This document shows positions 36,674 to 46,234 of a DNA stretch of 64,000 nt, piece by piece (within the stretch, counting starts at the first letter, position 1; each line of letters opens with the position of its first letter). The DNA lies in the NCBI GenBank assembly GCA_002070505.1, contig MWDJ01000002.1:227216-291215 (forward strand), written 5' to 3'. The stretch comes from Bacteroidetes bacterium ADurb.Bin145. Its GTDB lineage: Bacteria; Bacteroidota; Bacteroidia; Bacteroidales; VadinHA17. The notes under the pieces are model-generated. The model ran no database searches, had not been told where the DNA came from, and saw nothing but the letters and a program-made list of their open reading frames with translations. The translations under genes and the position numbers were made by a program.

Positions 36674-39205
36674 ATGAAAAAATGGTTTCCATATATACTT
36701 TTTGCTCTTATTTCGATAAACATATCAGGACAGAATTGTTCAATTCTTTCAAAAGCCAACAATATCACTCCCAATAGGTTATGTGCTCCCGTCACTGCAA
36801 CCTGGGAAATTACATATACAGGAGTCAATGATGCAGGAACTCCTGTAAGCATAAGGATTGACTGGGATAACGGTACTGTCGTCACGATCCCGGCAACAAA
36901 GATCGGCGCCGGTATTTTCAGGGCTACAGCCATTAATGTATATACATCCGCAGGGAATATTTGTAACTATCACCCAAAGGCAACGTTGATGGTAAATGGC
37001 GTTTTATGTACTTCTTCATCTCAGGAACAAATAGTTACTGTATGGGATGTGGACGATCATAACGGGGGTTACATGTATATTAATCCAAAAACCTATCCGG
37101 TTTGTTTCGGTAACAGCGCCTATGTTCGCTTCCAGGATGCAACATTATTCAACTGTGTTCCTCCCCAGGAACAGGATAATCCGAATGTTAACACAAGATG
37201 GATCCAATGGATATATGGAACAGATAATACGATGACAGGTGCTCCTGTTACTATCGGCGGGAAAAACCGGACCTTTCCTTTTTATGAAAATGTTATTGAG
37301 CTTCCAGGCCCAGTTACCGGTTCAGGGGTCTGGTCCGATGTAATTTATGTAGCCAGCGACAAGGCTGTAGGACAGTATTTTGAAGTGACACTGCGCAACT
37401 GGAATTATTGCAATCCCTATGATGATCCAAACATACCGGGGAAACCTGCAGACAAGCAGAACGGTGATCACCCTCCGGTTGTAACAACCGCCCGGATATT
37501 GATCGTCCCATATCCTGATGCAACAATAACACCTGTAGCTCCGATGTGTGCCAATGCTGCTCCTGTCAGCCTTACTGCTGCAACACCGGGAGGTATGTGG
37601 TCAGGTAACGGAATTGCAGGGAATTTCTTCGATCCGAAGCTCGCGGGACCAGGGAATCATGTAATAAAATATGATATAACAAGTGCCTATGGATGCCATG
37701 ACCAGGATCAGATAACAATTGTTGTTCATCCGGTTCCGGACGCTACAATAATCTCAGAAGGAATATTCTGTAATTCAGACCCGCCTTTCGCTCTTGCATC
37801 CGAGGAGCCTGGCGGGATATGGTCCGGGACAGGAGTAACCGGAAATATATTTGATCCTGCAACTGCAGGTGCAGGCAACCATATTATTACATATACGATA
37901 CTGGATGCAAATGGTTGCACAGATACCGATGAATCGATGATCACAGTAGCAACGCCCGATGCTACGATCACTCCTGTTGATACCTTATGTGCGGATAATC
38001 CTGTCATTACTCTGACAGCAGTAGATCAGGGAGGTGTATGGACAGGGCCGGGCATTTCCGGCAACACCTTTAATCCTGTTCTTGCCGGAGTAGGTACCCA
38101 TTGGATCAAATATGAAATAATCAATCCCGCCTGCAGTGACCGGGACAGTATTCAGATCACTGTTATGCCGGTCCCTGTCGTCACAATTCAGCCTGTCGGA
38201 GATGCTTTCCTTAATGGTCCTCAGATAACTCTGGAAGCTACACCTGTCGGAGGGATCTGGACAGGTAATGGTGTTACAGGCAACAGTTTCAATCCGAACA
38301 GTGTCGGCTTGGGAAGCTATATTTTGCAATATGAAACAATACCTGACAGGTGGGGTTGTATGGCAAAAGACACTATCCACGTTAAGGTTATTATGCCTCC
38401 TCCTCCTGTAGCGAATTTCACGCCTGATACAGTAGGCTGCGCTCCGCTAACAGTTCATTTTAATAATTCCAGCCTGTACGGAGAATCATATCTATGGGAT
38501 TTTGGCGATAAGCAGTATTCGAATGAGGAGAATCCGACACACATTTATTATCTGCCTGGTAATTATATAGTCAAGCTTACGGTATTTAATATTGCCGGCC
38601 AGGATATCCACAACAGTACAATATTGGTTTATCAGAATCCTGTAGCAATGTTTGATGCATACCCGACTAATGTTGTGAATAATGAACAGATAGTTATATT
38701 CTACAATTACAGCTACTACGATTCGCTTTACCTCTGGAGATTTGGCGACGGTAACACTTCCACAGAGGAGAATCCCTATCATAAATATGAAAATCCCGGA
38801 AGCTACACTGTATCGCTGACAGTAACGACGAACAGAGGATGTGTTGATTCAACAATTCTTAGTACGCCGATAAATGTGGAGTGGAAAACTGGTAATATAA
38901 GGTTCCCCAATGTTTTCAAATGGAACGGGACAGGCCCGACCGGCGGTGAATGGCATGAAGGTGTATATCCGGAAATGGATTATGTGTTCAGACCCTTCTT
39001 TGAGAATGTACTTGAATATAAGCTGCAGATATTCAACAGATGGGGCGTATTGATATATGAAAGTGACGATGTCTATAAAGGGTGGGACGGATACCATGGT
39101 GATGGTAACCTGGCAGTCCAGGGAGTATATGTATGGAAAGTGACGGGCCGTTATGCCGATGGAAAATACTTTGATATCGTTGGAGACGTAACATTTCTTC
39201 ATTAA
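36674..39205 (+). CDS. T9SS type B sorting-domain surface protein with Ig-like and PKD repeats
   Basis: An 843-residue secreted protein. After the signal peptide (1-20) there is a unique N-terminal region of about 260 residues. Four homologous repeats of about 73 residues follow, starting near 282, 356, 429 and 502, each with 'GG.W(S/T)G.G(I/V)(A/T/S)GN.F(D/N)P' and paired cysteines. Two PKD domains start near 579 ('YLWDFGDKQYS') and 657 ('YLWRFGDGNTS'). A gliding-motility-type (type B) C-terminal sorting domain starts near 741 ('FPNVFKWNG', 'LQIFNRWGVLIYES', 'YKGWDGYHG'). The last directs export through T9SS. Function is adhesion-like by inference. A TTG three bases upstream is not needed. 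Confidence 0.9.
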   Translation: MKKWFPYILFALISINISGQNCSILSKANNITPNRLCAPVTATWEITYTGVNDAGTPVSIRIDWDNGTVVTIPATKIGAGIFRATAINVYTSAGNICNYHPKATLMVNGVLCTSSSQEQIVTVWDVDDHNGGYMYINPKTYPVCFGNSAYVRFQDATLFNCVPPQEQDNPNVNTRWIQWIYGTDNTMTGAPVTIGGKNRTFPFYENVIELPGPVTGSGVWSDVIYVASDKAVGQYFEVTLRNWNYCNPYDDPNIPGKPADKQNGDHPPVVTTARILIVPYPDATITPVAPMCANAAPVSLTAATPGGMWSGNGIAGNFFDPKLAGPGNHVIKYDITSAYGCHDQDQITIVVHPVPDATIISEGIFCNSDPPFALASEEPGGIWSGTGVTGNIFDPATAGAGNHIITYTILDANGCTDTDESMITVATPDATITPVDTLCADNPVITLTAVDQGGVWTGPGISGNTFNPVLAGVGTHWIKYEIINPACSDRDSIQITVMPVPVVTIQPVGDAFLNGPQITLEATPVGGIWTGNGVTGNSFNPNSVGLGSYILQYETIPDRWGCMAKDTIHVKVIMPPPPVANFTPDTVGCAPLTVHFNNSSLYGESYLWDFGDKQYSNEENPTHIYYLPGNYIVKLTVFNIAGQDIHNSTILVYQNPVAMFDAYPTNVVNNEQIVIFYNYSYYDSLYLWRFGDGNTSTEENPYHKYENPGSYTVSLTVTTNRGCVDSTILSTPINVEWKTGNIRFPNVFKWNGTGPTGGEWHEGVYPEMDYVFRPFFENVLEYKLQIFNRWGVLIYESDDVYKGWDGYHGDGNLAVQGVYVWKVTGRYADGKYFDIVGDVTFLH

Positions 39206-39252
39206 TTTTCTTAACTTAGACCAGCCGAATTGATCTTTCAAGCTTATGCCTG

Positions 39253-39648
39253 ATGAAGAAATTTGCTGGTTTTCCCATATTATTTGTACTGCTGGTTTCA
39301 TGTTCAACGGCTGTTCCTTTTACCGGTGGTGAAGATCAATTGATGATAACCCGCAAGTACGTGGGTGATTTCGTGGAATCAACATATTCCGCACCCTCGA
39401 AAGCCAGTGAGCCGCATCTTATTTGGATCACAACAACGCTGGAAAGCACATATGGAAAAATAGCTGCCTATTCAAAATCGTGCGACTTCAATGAAGGGGA
39501 AAGGTTATACATAAGGAGGATATTGTCGGATAATGGCAGTGTATGGGGAGAATGGCAATACCAGATCGAATCGGACAGGGATAATATAAAATATATCCTC
39601 AGCCAGCCTCAGAAAATGAATAACAAGGTTATTAGTTCATGGTTCTGA
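39253..39648 (+). CDS. small lipoprotein of unknown function
   Basis: A 131-residue protein with a lipobox-type signal peptide, 'FVLLVSCSTAVP', Cys near residue 17. The mature part starts 'FTGGEDQLMITRKYVGDFVES' and contains 'RLYIRRILSDNGSVWGEWQYQIESD'; the beta-rich composition suggests a small folded domain. I recognise no family. It follows the T9SS cargo gene by 47 bp on the same strand, so co-expression is possible. Confidence 0.65.
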   Translation: MKKFAGFPILFVLLVSCSTAVPFTGGEDQLMITRKYVGDFVESTYSAPSKASEPHLIWITTTLESTYGKIAAYSKSCDFNEGERLYIRRILSDNGSVWGEWQYQIESDRDNIKYILSQPQKMNNKVISSWF

Positions 39649-39727
39649 ACAGAATCATTGTTAATATCGTGAAGACCTGCTCCTTCTCCCCTATGTTCAA
39701 CATTGTATAATTCTTCAAAATTAAAGC

Positions 39728-42502
39728 ATGGCAGATACAAATTCCTGTATTAAAATAAATTTCAACACATTCAAAACGCTGATCTTTGCAGGATACCTGA
39801 TCCTTACCGCCTGCGGTTCACGTACATCGACAGCAGAAATAACGGTTACTGACGTAACAAAGAGGGAAAAAATATGCATCAATGATGGCTGGTTTTTTTA
39901 TAAGTATCCATCAGATTCACTGGCCGATAAGCTGATCTATGATGTACGCCCAGAAGTCACTGACCGGCGTGATGACAGGGTTGCTGATTCGAGACCCACT
40001 GAAGCCGTAAGAGCGGAAAGTATACAGGATATTCTTAAGCCATGGATCTTACCCTCAGGAAACAGATTTATCAAGGATACTGCCCGGTGGTATGTTCGTC
40101 CTGAAGGCGATCCCGGCAATGATTTCCCATTTGTACTAAACAGTTTTGACGATAGTTCATGGGAGGCAATTGACCTTCCTCACGATTGGGCGATAAAAGG
40201 TCCTTTTCTTGAAGGACCCGATGTTGTCGTCGGCGGAGGGATGGGCAGATTGCCAGTTAACGGAGTAGCCTGGTATCGAAAGAAACTTGATATTCCTGCT
40301 ACCGATAAGGGAAGGTCGGTTTTCCTGGAAGTTGACGGTGCCATGTCGTATGCTATTGTATGGCTGAACGGGCATCTTGTTGGAGGATGGCCGTATGGAT
40401 ATAATTCCTTCAGGCTCGATCTTACTCCATATATCAGTCCCGGAGGTGATAATCAGCTTGCCATCCGAATTGACAATCCTGCCAATTCGGCCCGCTGGTA
40501 CCCCGGCGCCGGAATCTACCGGAATGTATGGCTTGTAAAGACTGATCCTGTTCATGTTGCACAATGGGGCACCTTCATAACAACTCCGGATGTATCGATA
40601 GAATCGGCAACAATCAATCTGGAAATAACGATTGACAACGATTCGGAAAATGATGCAGTGGTCGAAGTAAATACTGAAGTATATTCTCTTGGTCCCGAAA
40701 GCAAACGGGTTGGGGAACCCGCAATCGTTTTTCCGCCTCTTTATACAACTATCAATGCCAGAGGCAGTTCTACGGTAAACGGATCTGTAATTTTACAGAA
40801 TCCCCGCTTATGGGGTCCATTGCCGGTTGAAAATCCTGAACTTTATGAAGCGGTTACAAAAGTTGTTAAGGATGGTGAGACGACTGACACTTATGTAACG
40901 CAATTTGGCATAAGGTCTGTCACATTTGATCCCGATCGTGGTATCCTTGTCAACGGAGAGCATATTCCGATAAAAGGTGTCAACCAGCATCATGATCTTG
41001 GAGCTTTAGGTGCTGCCTTCAACCTGCGGGCTGCAGAAAGACAGCTTGAGATACTGAAGGAAATGGGCTGCAACGCGATTCGCACTTCGCATAATCCTCC
41101 GGCTCCGGAGTTGCTTGAACTGACCGACAGGATGGGTTTCCTTGTGATTGATGAGATCTTTGATGTATGGGAAAGGAGAAAAACGCCTCTCGATTTTCAT
41201 TTGATCTTCCCCGATTGGTATGAACAGGATACACGTTCATTCGTACGTCGTGACCGTAATCATCCATCGGTGATCCTCTGGAGCTATGGTAACGAGGTAG
41301 GGGAACAATATACCGGCGCTGAAGGTGCCGAACTGGCGAAAAAACTTGCTGACATTGTAAAGGACGAAGATCCGACAAGGCTTACGACAGCATCAATGAA
41401 TTATGCCAGGCCCGGGATGGAGATGCCTGCTGTGACGGAGGTAATTAGTCTGAATTACCAGGGAGAAGGCATCAGGGATGCTGAAGCTTATTCACACCTG
41501 AGAGGTATCCGCACCTCACCACTTTATAAGAGTTTTCACGATAGTTACCCTGACAAAGTCATCCTGAGCAGCGAGACTGCCTCAGCACTTAGTACACGAG
41601 GTACATATATTTTCCCTGTGATAGAAGGTATCAGTGCACCTGCAGAAGAAAAAACTGGCGGAGATCAGAAAAGGATGTATGTCAGTGCTTATGAATTATA
41701 CACTTCGCAGTTTGGAGCCTCTCCCGATAAGGTATTTGCTGCACAGGACAGGCATCCTTATGTTGCCGGAGAATTTGTCTGGAGCGGTTGGGATTATCTT
41801 GGTGAGCCTACCCCCTATTACTCAGCAAGAAGCTCTTATTGCGGGATCATCGATCTGTCCGGTTTTAAGAAGGACCGTTTTTACCTGTATCAATCGCGCT
41901 GGAAGCCGGAACTGCCGTTCGTCCATATACTGCCTCACTGGAACTGGCCCGGCCGGGTCGGTGAAGTAACTCCCGTGCATGTGTTTACCTCAGGCGATGA
42001 AGCTGAACTGTTCCTGAATGGTAAATCTCTTGGAAGGAAGAAAAAAGGTCAGTATGAGTACCGCCTGCGATGGGATAATGTTAAATATGAGCCTGGCGAA
42101 TTAAAAGTGGTTGCTTATAAGGACAGCAAGAAATGGGCAGAGGAGAAAGTTAAAACTACTGATAAACCGGCCAGGTTGATAGCAGAAGCAGATCGTAGCA
42201 GGATAAAAGCTGATGGAAATGATCTCTCTTTTATAACAATATATATTGGTGACAAAAAAGGAAATAAAGTGCCTGATTCAGACAATCTCATTGAATTCAG
42301 TATTGAGGGACCGGCAGAAATAGTAGCAACGGATAACGGTGATCCATCGGATATGGAAGAATTCCCTTCGAATAAGCGTAAAGCGTTCAGCGGAATGGCA
42401 CTTGTCATTATCCGCTCAGAAGAAAAAAGTGCTGGTTTAATAACCGTCAGGGCAATATCCCTGGGATTGAAAGAAGCTACAATTAGGATTATTGCCGAAT
42501 AA
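39728..42502 (+). CDS. glycoside hydrolase family 2 protein (beta-galactosidase-like)
   Basis: A 924-residue exported enzyme with a lipobox-like signal (YLILTACGS, Cys near residue 29). The GH2 order is clear: sugar-binding domain ('WYRKKLDIPATDKGRSVFLEVDGAM', 'GWPYGYNSFRLDLTPYI'), Ig-like sandwich, TIM barrel with 'GVNQHHDLGALGAA', 'TSHNPPAPELLELTDRMGFLVIDEIFDVW', the acid/base Glu523 in 'YGNEVGEQ' and the likely nucleophile Glu616 in 'ILSSETAS', then further beta domains (DUF4982-like, bacterial Ig-like). It hydrolyses beta-linked galactosides or related sugars; the exact substrate is open. No SusC/SusD pair is nearby. Confidence 0.92.
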   Translation: MADTNSCIKINFNTFKTLIFAGYLILTACGSRTSTAEITVTDVTKREKICINDGWFFYKYPSDSLADKLIYDVRPEVTDRRDDRVADSRPTEAVRAESIQDILKPWILPSGNRFIKDTARWYVRPEGDPGNDFPFVLNSFDDSSWEAIDLPHDWAIKGPFLEGPDVVVGGGMGRLPVNGVAWYRKKLDIPATDKGRSVFLEVDGAMSYAIVWLNGHLVGGWPYGYNSFRLDLTPYISPGGDNQLAIRIDNPANSARWYPGAGIYRNVWLVKTDPVHVAQWGTFITTPDVSIESATINLEITIDNDSENDAVVEVNTEVYSLGPESKRVGEPAIVFPPLYTTINARGSSTVNGSVILQNPRLWGPLPVENPELYEAVTKVVKDGETTDTYVTQFGIRSVTFDPDRGILVNGEHIPIKGVNQHHDLGALGAAFNLRAAERQLEILKEMGCNAIRTSHNPPAPELLELTDRMGFLVIDEIFDVWERRKTPLDFHLIFPDWYEQDTRSFVRRDRNHPSVILWSYGNEVGEQYTGAEGAELAKKLADIVKDEDPTRLTTASMNYARPGMEMPAVTEVISLNYQGEGIRDAEAYSHLRGIRTSPLYKSFHDSYPDKVILSSETASALSTRGTYIFPVIEGISAPAEEKTGGDQKRMYVSAYELYTSQFGASPDKVFAAQDRHPYVAGEFVWSGWDYLGEPTPYYSARSSYCGIIDLSGFKKDRFYLYQSRWKPELPFVHILPHWNWPGRVGEVTPVHVFTSGDEAELFLNGKSLGRKKKGQYEYRLRWDNVKYEPGELKVVAYKDSKKWAEEKVKTTDKPARLIAEADRSRIKADGNDLSFITIYIGDKKGNKVPDSDNLIEFSIEGPAEIVATDNGDPSDMEEFPSNKRKAFSGMALVIIRSEEKSAGLITVRAISLGLKEATIRIIAE

Positions 42503-42508
42503 AGACAG

Positions 42509-43576
42509 TTATTTACATCCCTTATATTCCTTCAGCAAAGATTGAAAGATCTCTTTTACTGAAGATATTTTTGTTGCTCTGAATGCATTGCTTCCGGCAA
42601 AAGCAAAACCATTCTCAAAATTCCCCTTTAAGGCATTAATCAGCGCAGTGATTATACAATAAGGACTACTTGAGATATCACACGTCTTTATACACTTAAA
42701 AGGACATTTTTTCGGCTGTTTCCTCCCCTCTTTCACTTTCTGGATGAAATTAGAGAAGATAGCTCTCCCTGGCATTCCTACAGGACTTTTAATTATTTCT
42801 ATATCTTTTTCGACAGCATTAATATAAGCCTGTTTGAAACCATCCGATGCATCGCATTCATAAGTAGTGACAAATCTCGTTCCCATCTGCACGCCAGAAG
42901 CACCAAGCTCCATGATTCTTTTTATATCTCCACCCGTGTAAATCCCTCCGGCGGCAAAAAGAGGGATCGGCTTATTATATTTTTCTTTATATTGTTTTAG
43001 TTCGTTGACTATTTCAGGTACTAGTTTTTCAAGACGGAAATCATCATCCATGATCTGTTCTGTTTTGAAGCCAAGATGACCACCTGCTTTGGGCCCTTCC
43101 ACAACAAAAGCATCCGGCAGATAGTCGTAGTTTGACTTCCACTTTTCACAAATGATCCTGGCTGCCCTCGCAGATGAGATTATAGGAACCAGCTTCGTTA
43201 CACTATCTTTCTTAAGAAATGATGGCAGATCGAGAGGTAGACCAGCACCTGCAAATATGATATCTGCCTTTTCAGAAATTGAAGTTTTTATCATATCAAC
43301 GAAATTTGTCATGGCTACCATGACATTAACGCCAATAACTCCAAGTGTTTTTTCCCTTGCTTTTCGTATCTCCGCCTTTAGCCCATTAATACTGGCTTCA
43401 AGATAATTTTCTGAGATATCCCTGTAAAGAAGTCCGAGTCCGGCGCTTGAAATTACACCCACTCCCCCCTCGTTGGCTATTGCCGATGCCAGCCCTGACA
43501 GTGATATCCCCACACCCATTCCTCCCTGGATGATTGGAACCGCTATAGCAAGATTGCCTATTTTTACCGGATTCAT
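42509..43576 (-). CDS. nitronate monooxygenase family FMN protein
   Basis: A 355-residue TIM-barrel flavoprotein of the NMO/2-nitropropane dioxygenase family. It opens 'IVQGGMGVGISLSGLASAIANEGGVGVISSAG' in pattern, has 'VVEGPKAGGHLGF' near residue 160 and the FMN-phosphate site 'FAAGGIYTGGDIKRIMELGASGVQMGTRF' near 210-235. The C-terminal part has several cysteines ('KKCPFKCIKTCDISSSPYC'). Bacterial members include true nitronate oxidases and enoyl-reductase-like enzymes (FabK), so the substrate is uncertain. Its stop lies 6 bp from the GH2 stop, convergent. Confidence 0.88.
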   Translation of the reverse strand: MNPVKIGNLAIAVPIIQGGMGVGISLSGLASAIANEGGVGVISSAGLGLLYRDISENYLEASINGLKAEIRKAREKTLGVIGVNVMVAMTNFVDMIKTSISEKADIIFAGAGLPLDLPSFLKKDSVTKLVPIISSARAARIICEKWKSNYDYLPDAFVVEGPKAGGHLGFKTEQIMDDDFRLEKLVPEIVNELKQYKEKYNKPIPLFAAGGIYTGGDIKRIMELGASGVQMGTRFVTTYECDASDGFKQAYINAVEKDIEIIKSPVGMPGRAIFSNFIQKVKEGRKQPKKCPFKCIKTCDISSSPYCIITALINALKGNFENGFAFAGSNAFRATKISSVKEIFQSLLKEYKGCK

Positions 43577-43632
43577 TTTTTCTTACTTTATATTGAAATC
43601 ATAATGTTATTAACTTTTACTGAGAGTGCAGC

Positions 43633-45375
43633 TCAACCTCTGTAAAGAGATTTGCGGAAAGCTTCCTTTCTTTTTTTCCTTTTAGCTCTCTCACCTGATC
43701 CTGCATGTCTCTCATCATAGTGTTTACCAGCACCAGGTTCAGCAGTTTTTGCCTGTGCTACCTCCACTGCAACTCTTGTGTCCTTAAACATAGCGTTGTT
43801 TAATGATCTGATCAGTTCATCTGCAAAATCAGATTCAACCTCAAAAAATGAGAAGTTCTTTAAAAGATCTATCTTGCCCAGGGGGATCTTCTTCCCCCTT
43901 GTGTTTTTATTTACAAGTTCAATAAGTTGTTCAGGATAAAAACCGTCGGATTTACCAAGGTTAATGAACAAACGTTTATAATTACCATTGAATTTTTGTC
44001 TTGAATTTCTTTTATCAGCCTTGTTAAAACTGGTCTCTTTATCGGTAAAAGTTTCAACTTCATCATCTCCAGTACGATAGTCATTAAGAAACCTGTTAAA
44101 TTCAAGTGATACAACCCTTCTGAGAAGAGCTTCCCGATCAAGCTTTTCAAGTCTTTCTTTAATCTCAGGCAGGTATTTCTCAATTTCCTGATGATCGATC
44201 GTAACCTTCTCAAGCTTATCCACCCAGTTGAATAGTTGTTTCCCGCAAATCTCGGTACCGGTGGGCACAGGAAGTGCTCTGAAAGGTTTCTTCAGCATTC
44301 TTTCAATTTTATGCAGGTTATTCTTCTCCCTGAGGTGAACGAGAGAGATTGAGATACCTGTTTTTCCTGCTCTGCCTGTACGTCCTGACCTGTGAGTGTA
44401 AGCCTCGGTGTCGTCGGGCAGACTGAAATTGACCACATGAGTCAGATCATCGACATCCAGTCCGCGTGCAGCAACGTCAGTAGCGACAAGCATTTGCAGG
44501 TTCTTCTGCCTGAATTTCTGCATAACCGCATCACGCTGAGCCTGCGACAGGTCGCCATGGAGGGCATCAGCATCATAACCGTCGTTAATTAGTTTTGATG
44601 CGACTTCCTGTGTCTCTCTCCTTGTGCGGCAGAAAATTATCGCATAGATATCCGGTTCGAAATCAGCAATTCGTTTAAGCACCTTGTATTTATCCTTAGC
44701 GTGGACGAGGTAATAATTATGACTTACATTTTCCGCTGATGAGTTTTTAGTTCCAATGACGACCTCGGTGGGATTGTGCATGTATTTCCTTGCGATTGAG
44801 GATATTTCAGGCGGCATAGTAGCTGAGAAAAGAAGTGTCCTTCTTCCTTCAGGCACTTCCTCAAGGATCTCGTTTATACTGTCGATAAATCCCATATTTA
44901 GCATTTCATCAGCTTCATCAAGTATAACTGTCCGGACATTCCCAAGCCTTGCTGCCTTTCTTCCTATAAGATCAATAAGCCTTCCGGGGGTAGCAACAAT
45001 AATATGGACGCCTTTCTTAAGCTCACGTATCTGGTTCTCGATGCTTGAGCCACCGTACACTGCAAGGATTTTCAGGTTACCTGTATGTTTTGCATAGGTG
45101 TAAAGGTCTCCGGTGATCTGAATACATAGTTCGCGTGTAGGGCAGATTATAACTGCCTGTGTAGTGTTTTTATCGGGATCAGTTGAAAAGACAAGTGGTA
45201 GCCCATAAGCAGCAGTTTTCCCTGTTCCTGTCTGGGCAAGTGCTATAATATCCTGTTCATTGCTTAGGATTAGGGGTATCACTTTCTCCTGCACAGGCAT
45301 TGGTTGTTCAAATCCAAGATCCTCTATCGCCCTGAGTATATCAGGAGTAAATCCCATTTCATCAAAATTTATCAT
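43633..45375 (-). CDS. DEAD-box RNA helicase with DbpA-like RNA-binding domain
   Basis: A 580-residue ATP-dependent RNA helicase with all core motifs: Q motif near residue 20, 'AQTGTGKTAAYG' (I), 'PTRELCIQI' (Ia), 'LDEADEMLNMGF' (II), 'LLFSATMP' (III), 'ATDVAARGLDVDDL' (V) and 'HRSGRTGRAG' (VI). From about 470 the C terminus has a DbpA-type RNA-recognition module ('RLFINLGKSDGFYPEQLIELVN...IGKIDL' type) and a Lys/Arg-rich tail. Related to DeaD/CsdA; a ribosome-assembly or cold role is likely but unproven. It lies upstream of a cold-shock gene on the same strand, 180 bp away. Confidence 0.95.
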   Translation of the reverse strand: MINFDEMGFTPDILRAIEDLGFEQPMPVQEKVIPLILSNEQDIIALAQTGTGKTAAYGLPLVFSTDPDKNTTQAVIICPTRELCIQITGDLYTYAKHTGNLKILAVYGGSSIENQIRELKKGVHIIVATPGRLIDLIGRKAARLGNVRTVILDEADEMLNMGFIDSINEILEEVPEGRRTLLFSATMPPEISSIARKYMHNPTEVVIGTKNSSAENVSHNYYLVHAKDKYKVLKRIADFEPDIYAIIFCRTRRETQEVASKLINDGYDADALHGDLSQAQRDAVMQKFRQKNLQMLVATDVAARGLDVDDLTHVVNFSLPDDTEAYTHRSGRTGRAGKTGISISLVHLREKNNLHKIERMLKKPFRALPVPTGTEICGKQLFNWVDKLEKVTIDHQEIEKYLPEIKERLEKLDREALLRRVVSLEFNRFLNDYRTGDDEVETFTDKETSFNKADKRNSRQKFNGNYKRLFINLGKSDGFYPEQLIELVNKNTRGKKIPLGKIDLLKNFSFFEVESDFADELIRSLNNAMFKDTRVAVEVAQAKTAEPGAGKHYDERHAGSGERAKRKKRKEAFRKSLYRG

Positions 45376-45555
45376 TCAATATTTTTCTTGTGTGGCTCCG
45401 GGAGCGGTGATTAATTATCCCGGCTGAAATGAACTCAAATGCAGACTGGGCTAAACGTGTGACAACACTGCCTGGAAATCACTTTGTTAATAAGGCGGCA
45501 AAGATAATCAAATTAAACCGATATCAAGTTTTTTTAAACTTATCAGTGGAACTTA

Positions 45556-46011
45556 TTATTCTTTAAGAAGTTTTACATTTATTGCAGATAGTCCTCTGGG
45601 GCCTTTTTCCAGCTCGAAAGCGACGAGGTCGTTCTCCTTAACCGGCTCGGTCAGATTATTTACGTGAACGAATACTTTTTCGTCTGAAACTATATCGCGG
45701 ATAAATCCGAAACCTTTTGATTCGTTAAAGAAAGTGATGATCCCTTTTCTTACAGGGTCAGAGACAATCTCCTGGCTGTTTCTGGTGACCGTCAGTTCAA
45801 TGCTATCTGCATCAACAACTGTTTTTTTGTCCGGATCGGGTGGTACAGATGAAATCTTTCCGAACTCGTCGACATAAGCGATCATTTCATCGAAACTTCT
45901 CTTTTTCCCGCTGATTTTTTTCAGAGCGCGTTTCTGTTCTTTTTCCTTTCTCTTCTTCTCTTTCTTGTTTCTTACTTCCTTCTTGCCTGATGTCTCCTGT
46001 GATCTGCCCAT
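45556..46011 (-). CDS. cold-shock domain protein with basic N-terminal extension
   Basis: A 151-residue protein: residues 1-50 are extremely Lys/Arg/Glu-rich and probably disordered or coiled, and residues 88-150 form a cold-shock OB fold with RNP1-like 'SKGFGFI' and RNP2-like 'VFVHV'. Such proteins bind single-stranded nucleic acid and melt RNA structure. The arrangement next to a DEAD-box helicase, on the same strand, fits joint work on RNA, though a 180-bp gap means separate expression is possible. Confidence 0.9.
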   Translation of the reverse strand: MGRSQETSGKKEVRNKKEKKRKEKEQKRALKKISGKKRSFDEMIAYVDEFGKISSVPPDPDKKTVVDADSIELTVTRNSQEIVSDPVRKGIITFFNESKGFGFIRDIVSDEKVFVHVNNLTEPVKENDLVAFELEKGPRGLSAINVKLLKE

Positions 46012-46234
46012 ATGTTTAATTAATCTGGTTGTTGGTTACAAACTGAAGCCAGCTGTCAGAAATGATTATGCGCAGATGTGGACTAACCGGATGAATGATC
46101 AGAAGAAATGCTCAAGATCGCCAAGCTGGATCTGACTGCAAAGATACCAAAAAACAGGTTAACCGCAAACTAAAAGGCAGAGGGTCCTTCTATCCTTCAG
46201 CATCTACGATAGTATTTTCAAGATAATGCCCTGT

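Noticed and set aside
35616-42502. Polysaccharide utilisation locus around the CBM9-like and GH2 genes
   Set aside because: No SusC/SusD pair, hybrid two-component regulator or further glycoside hydrolase is near; the genes are on different strands.
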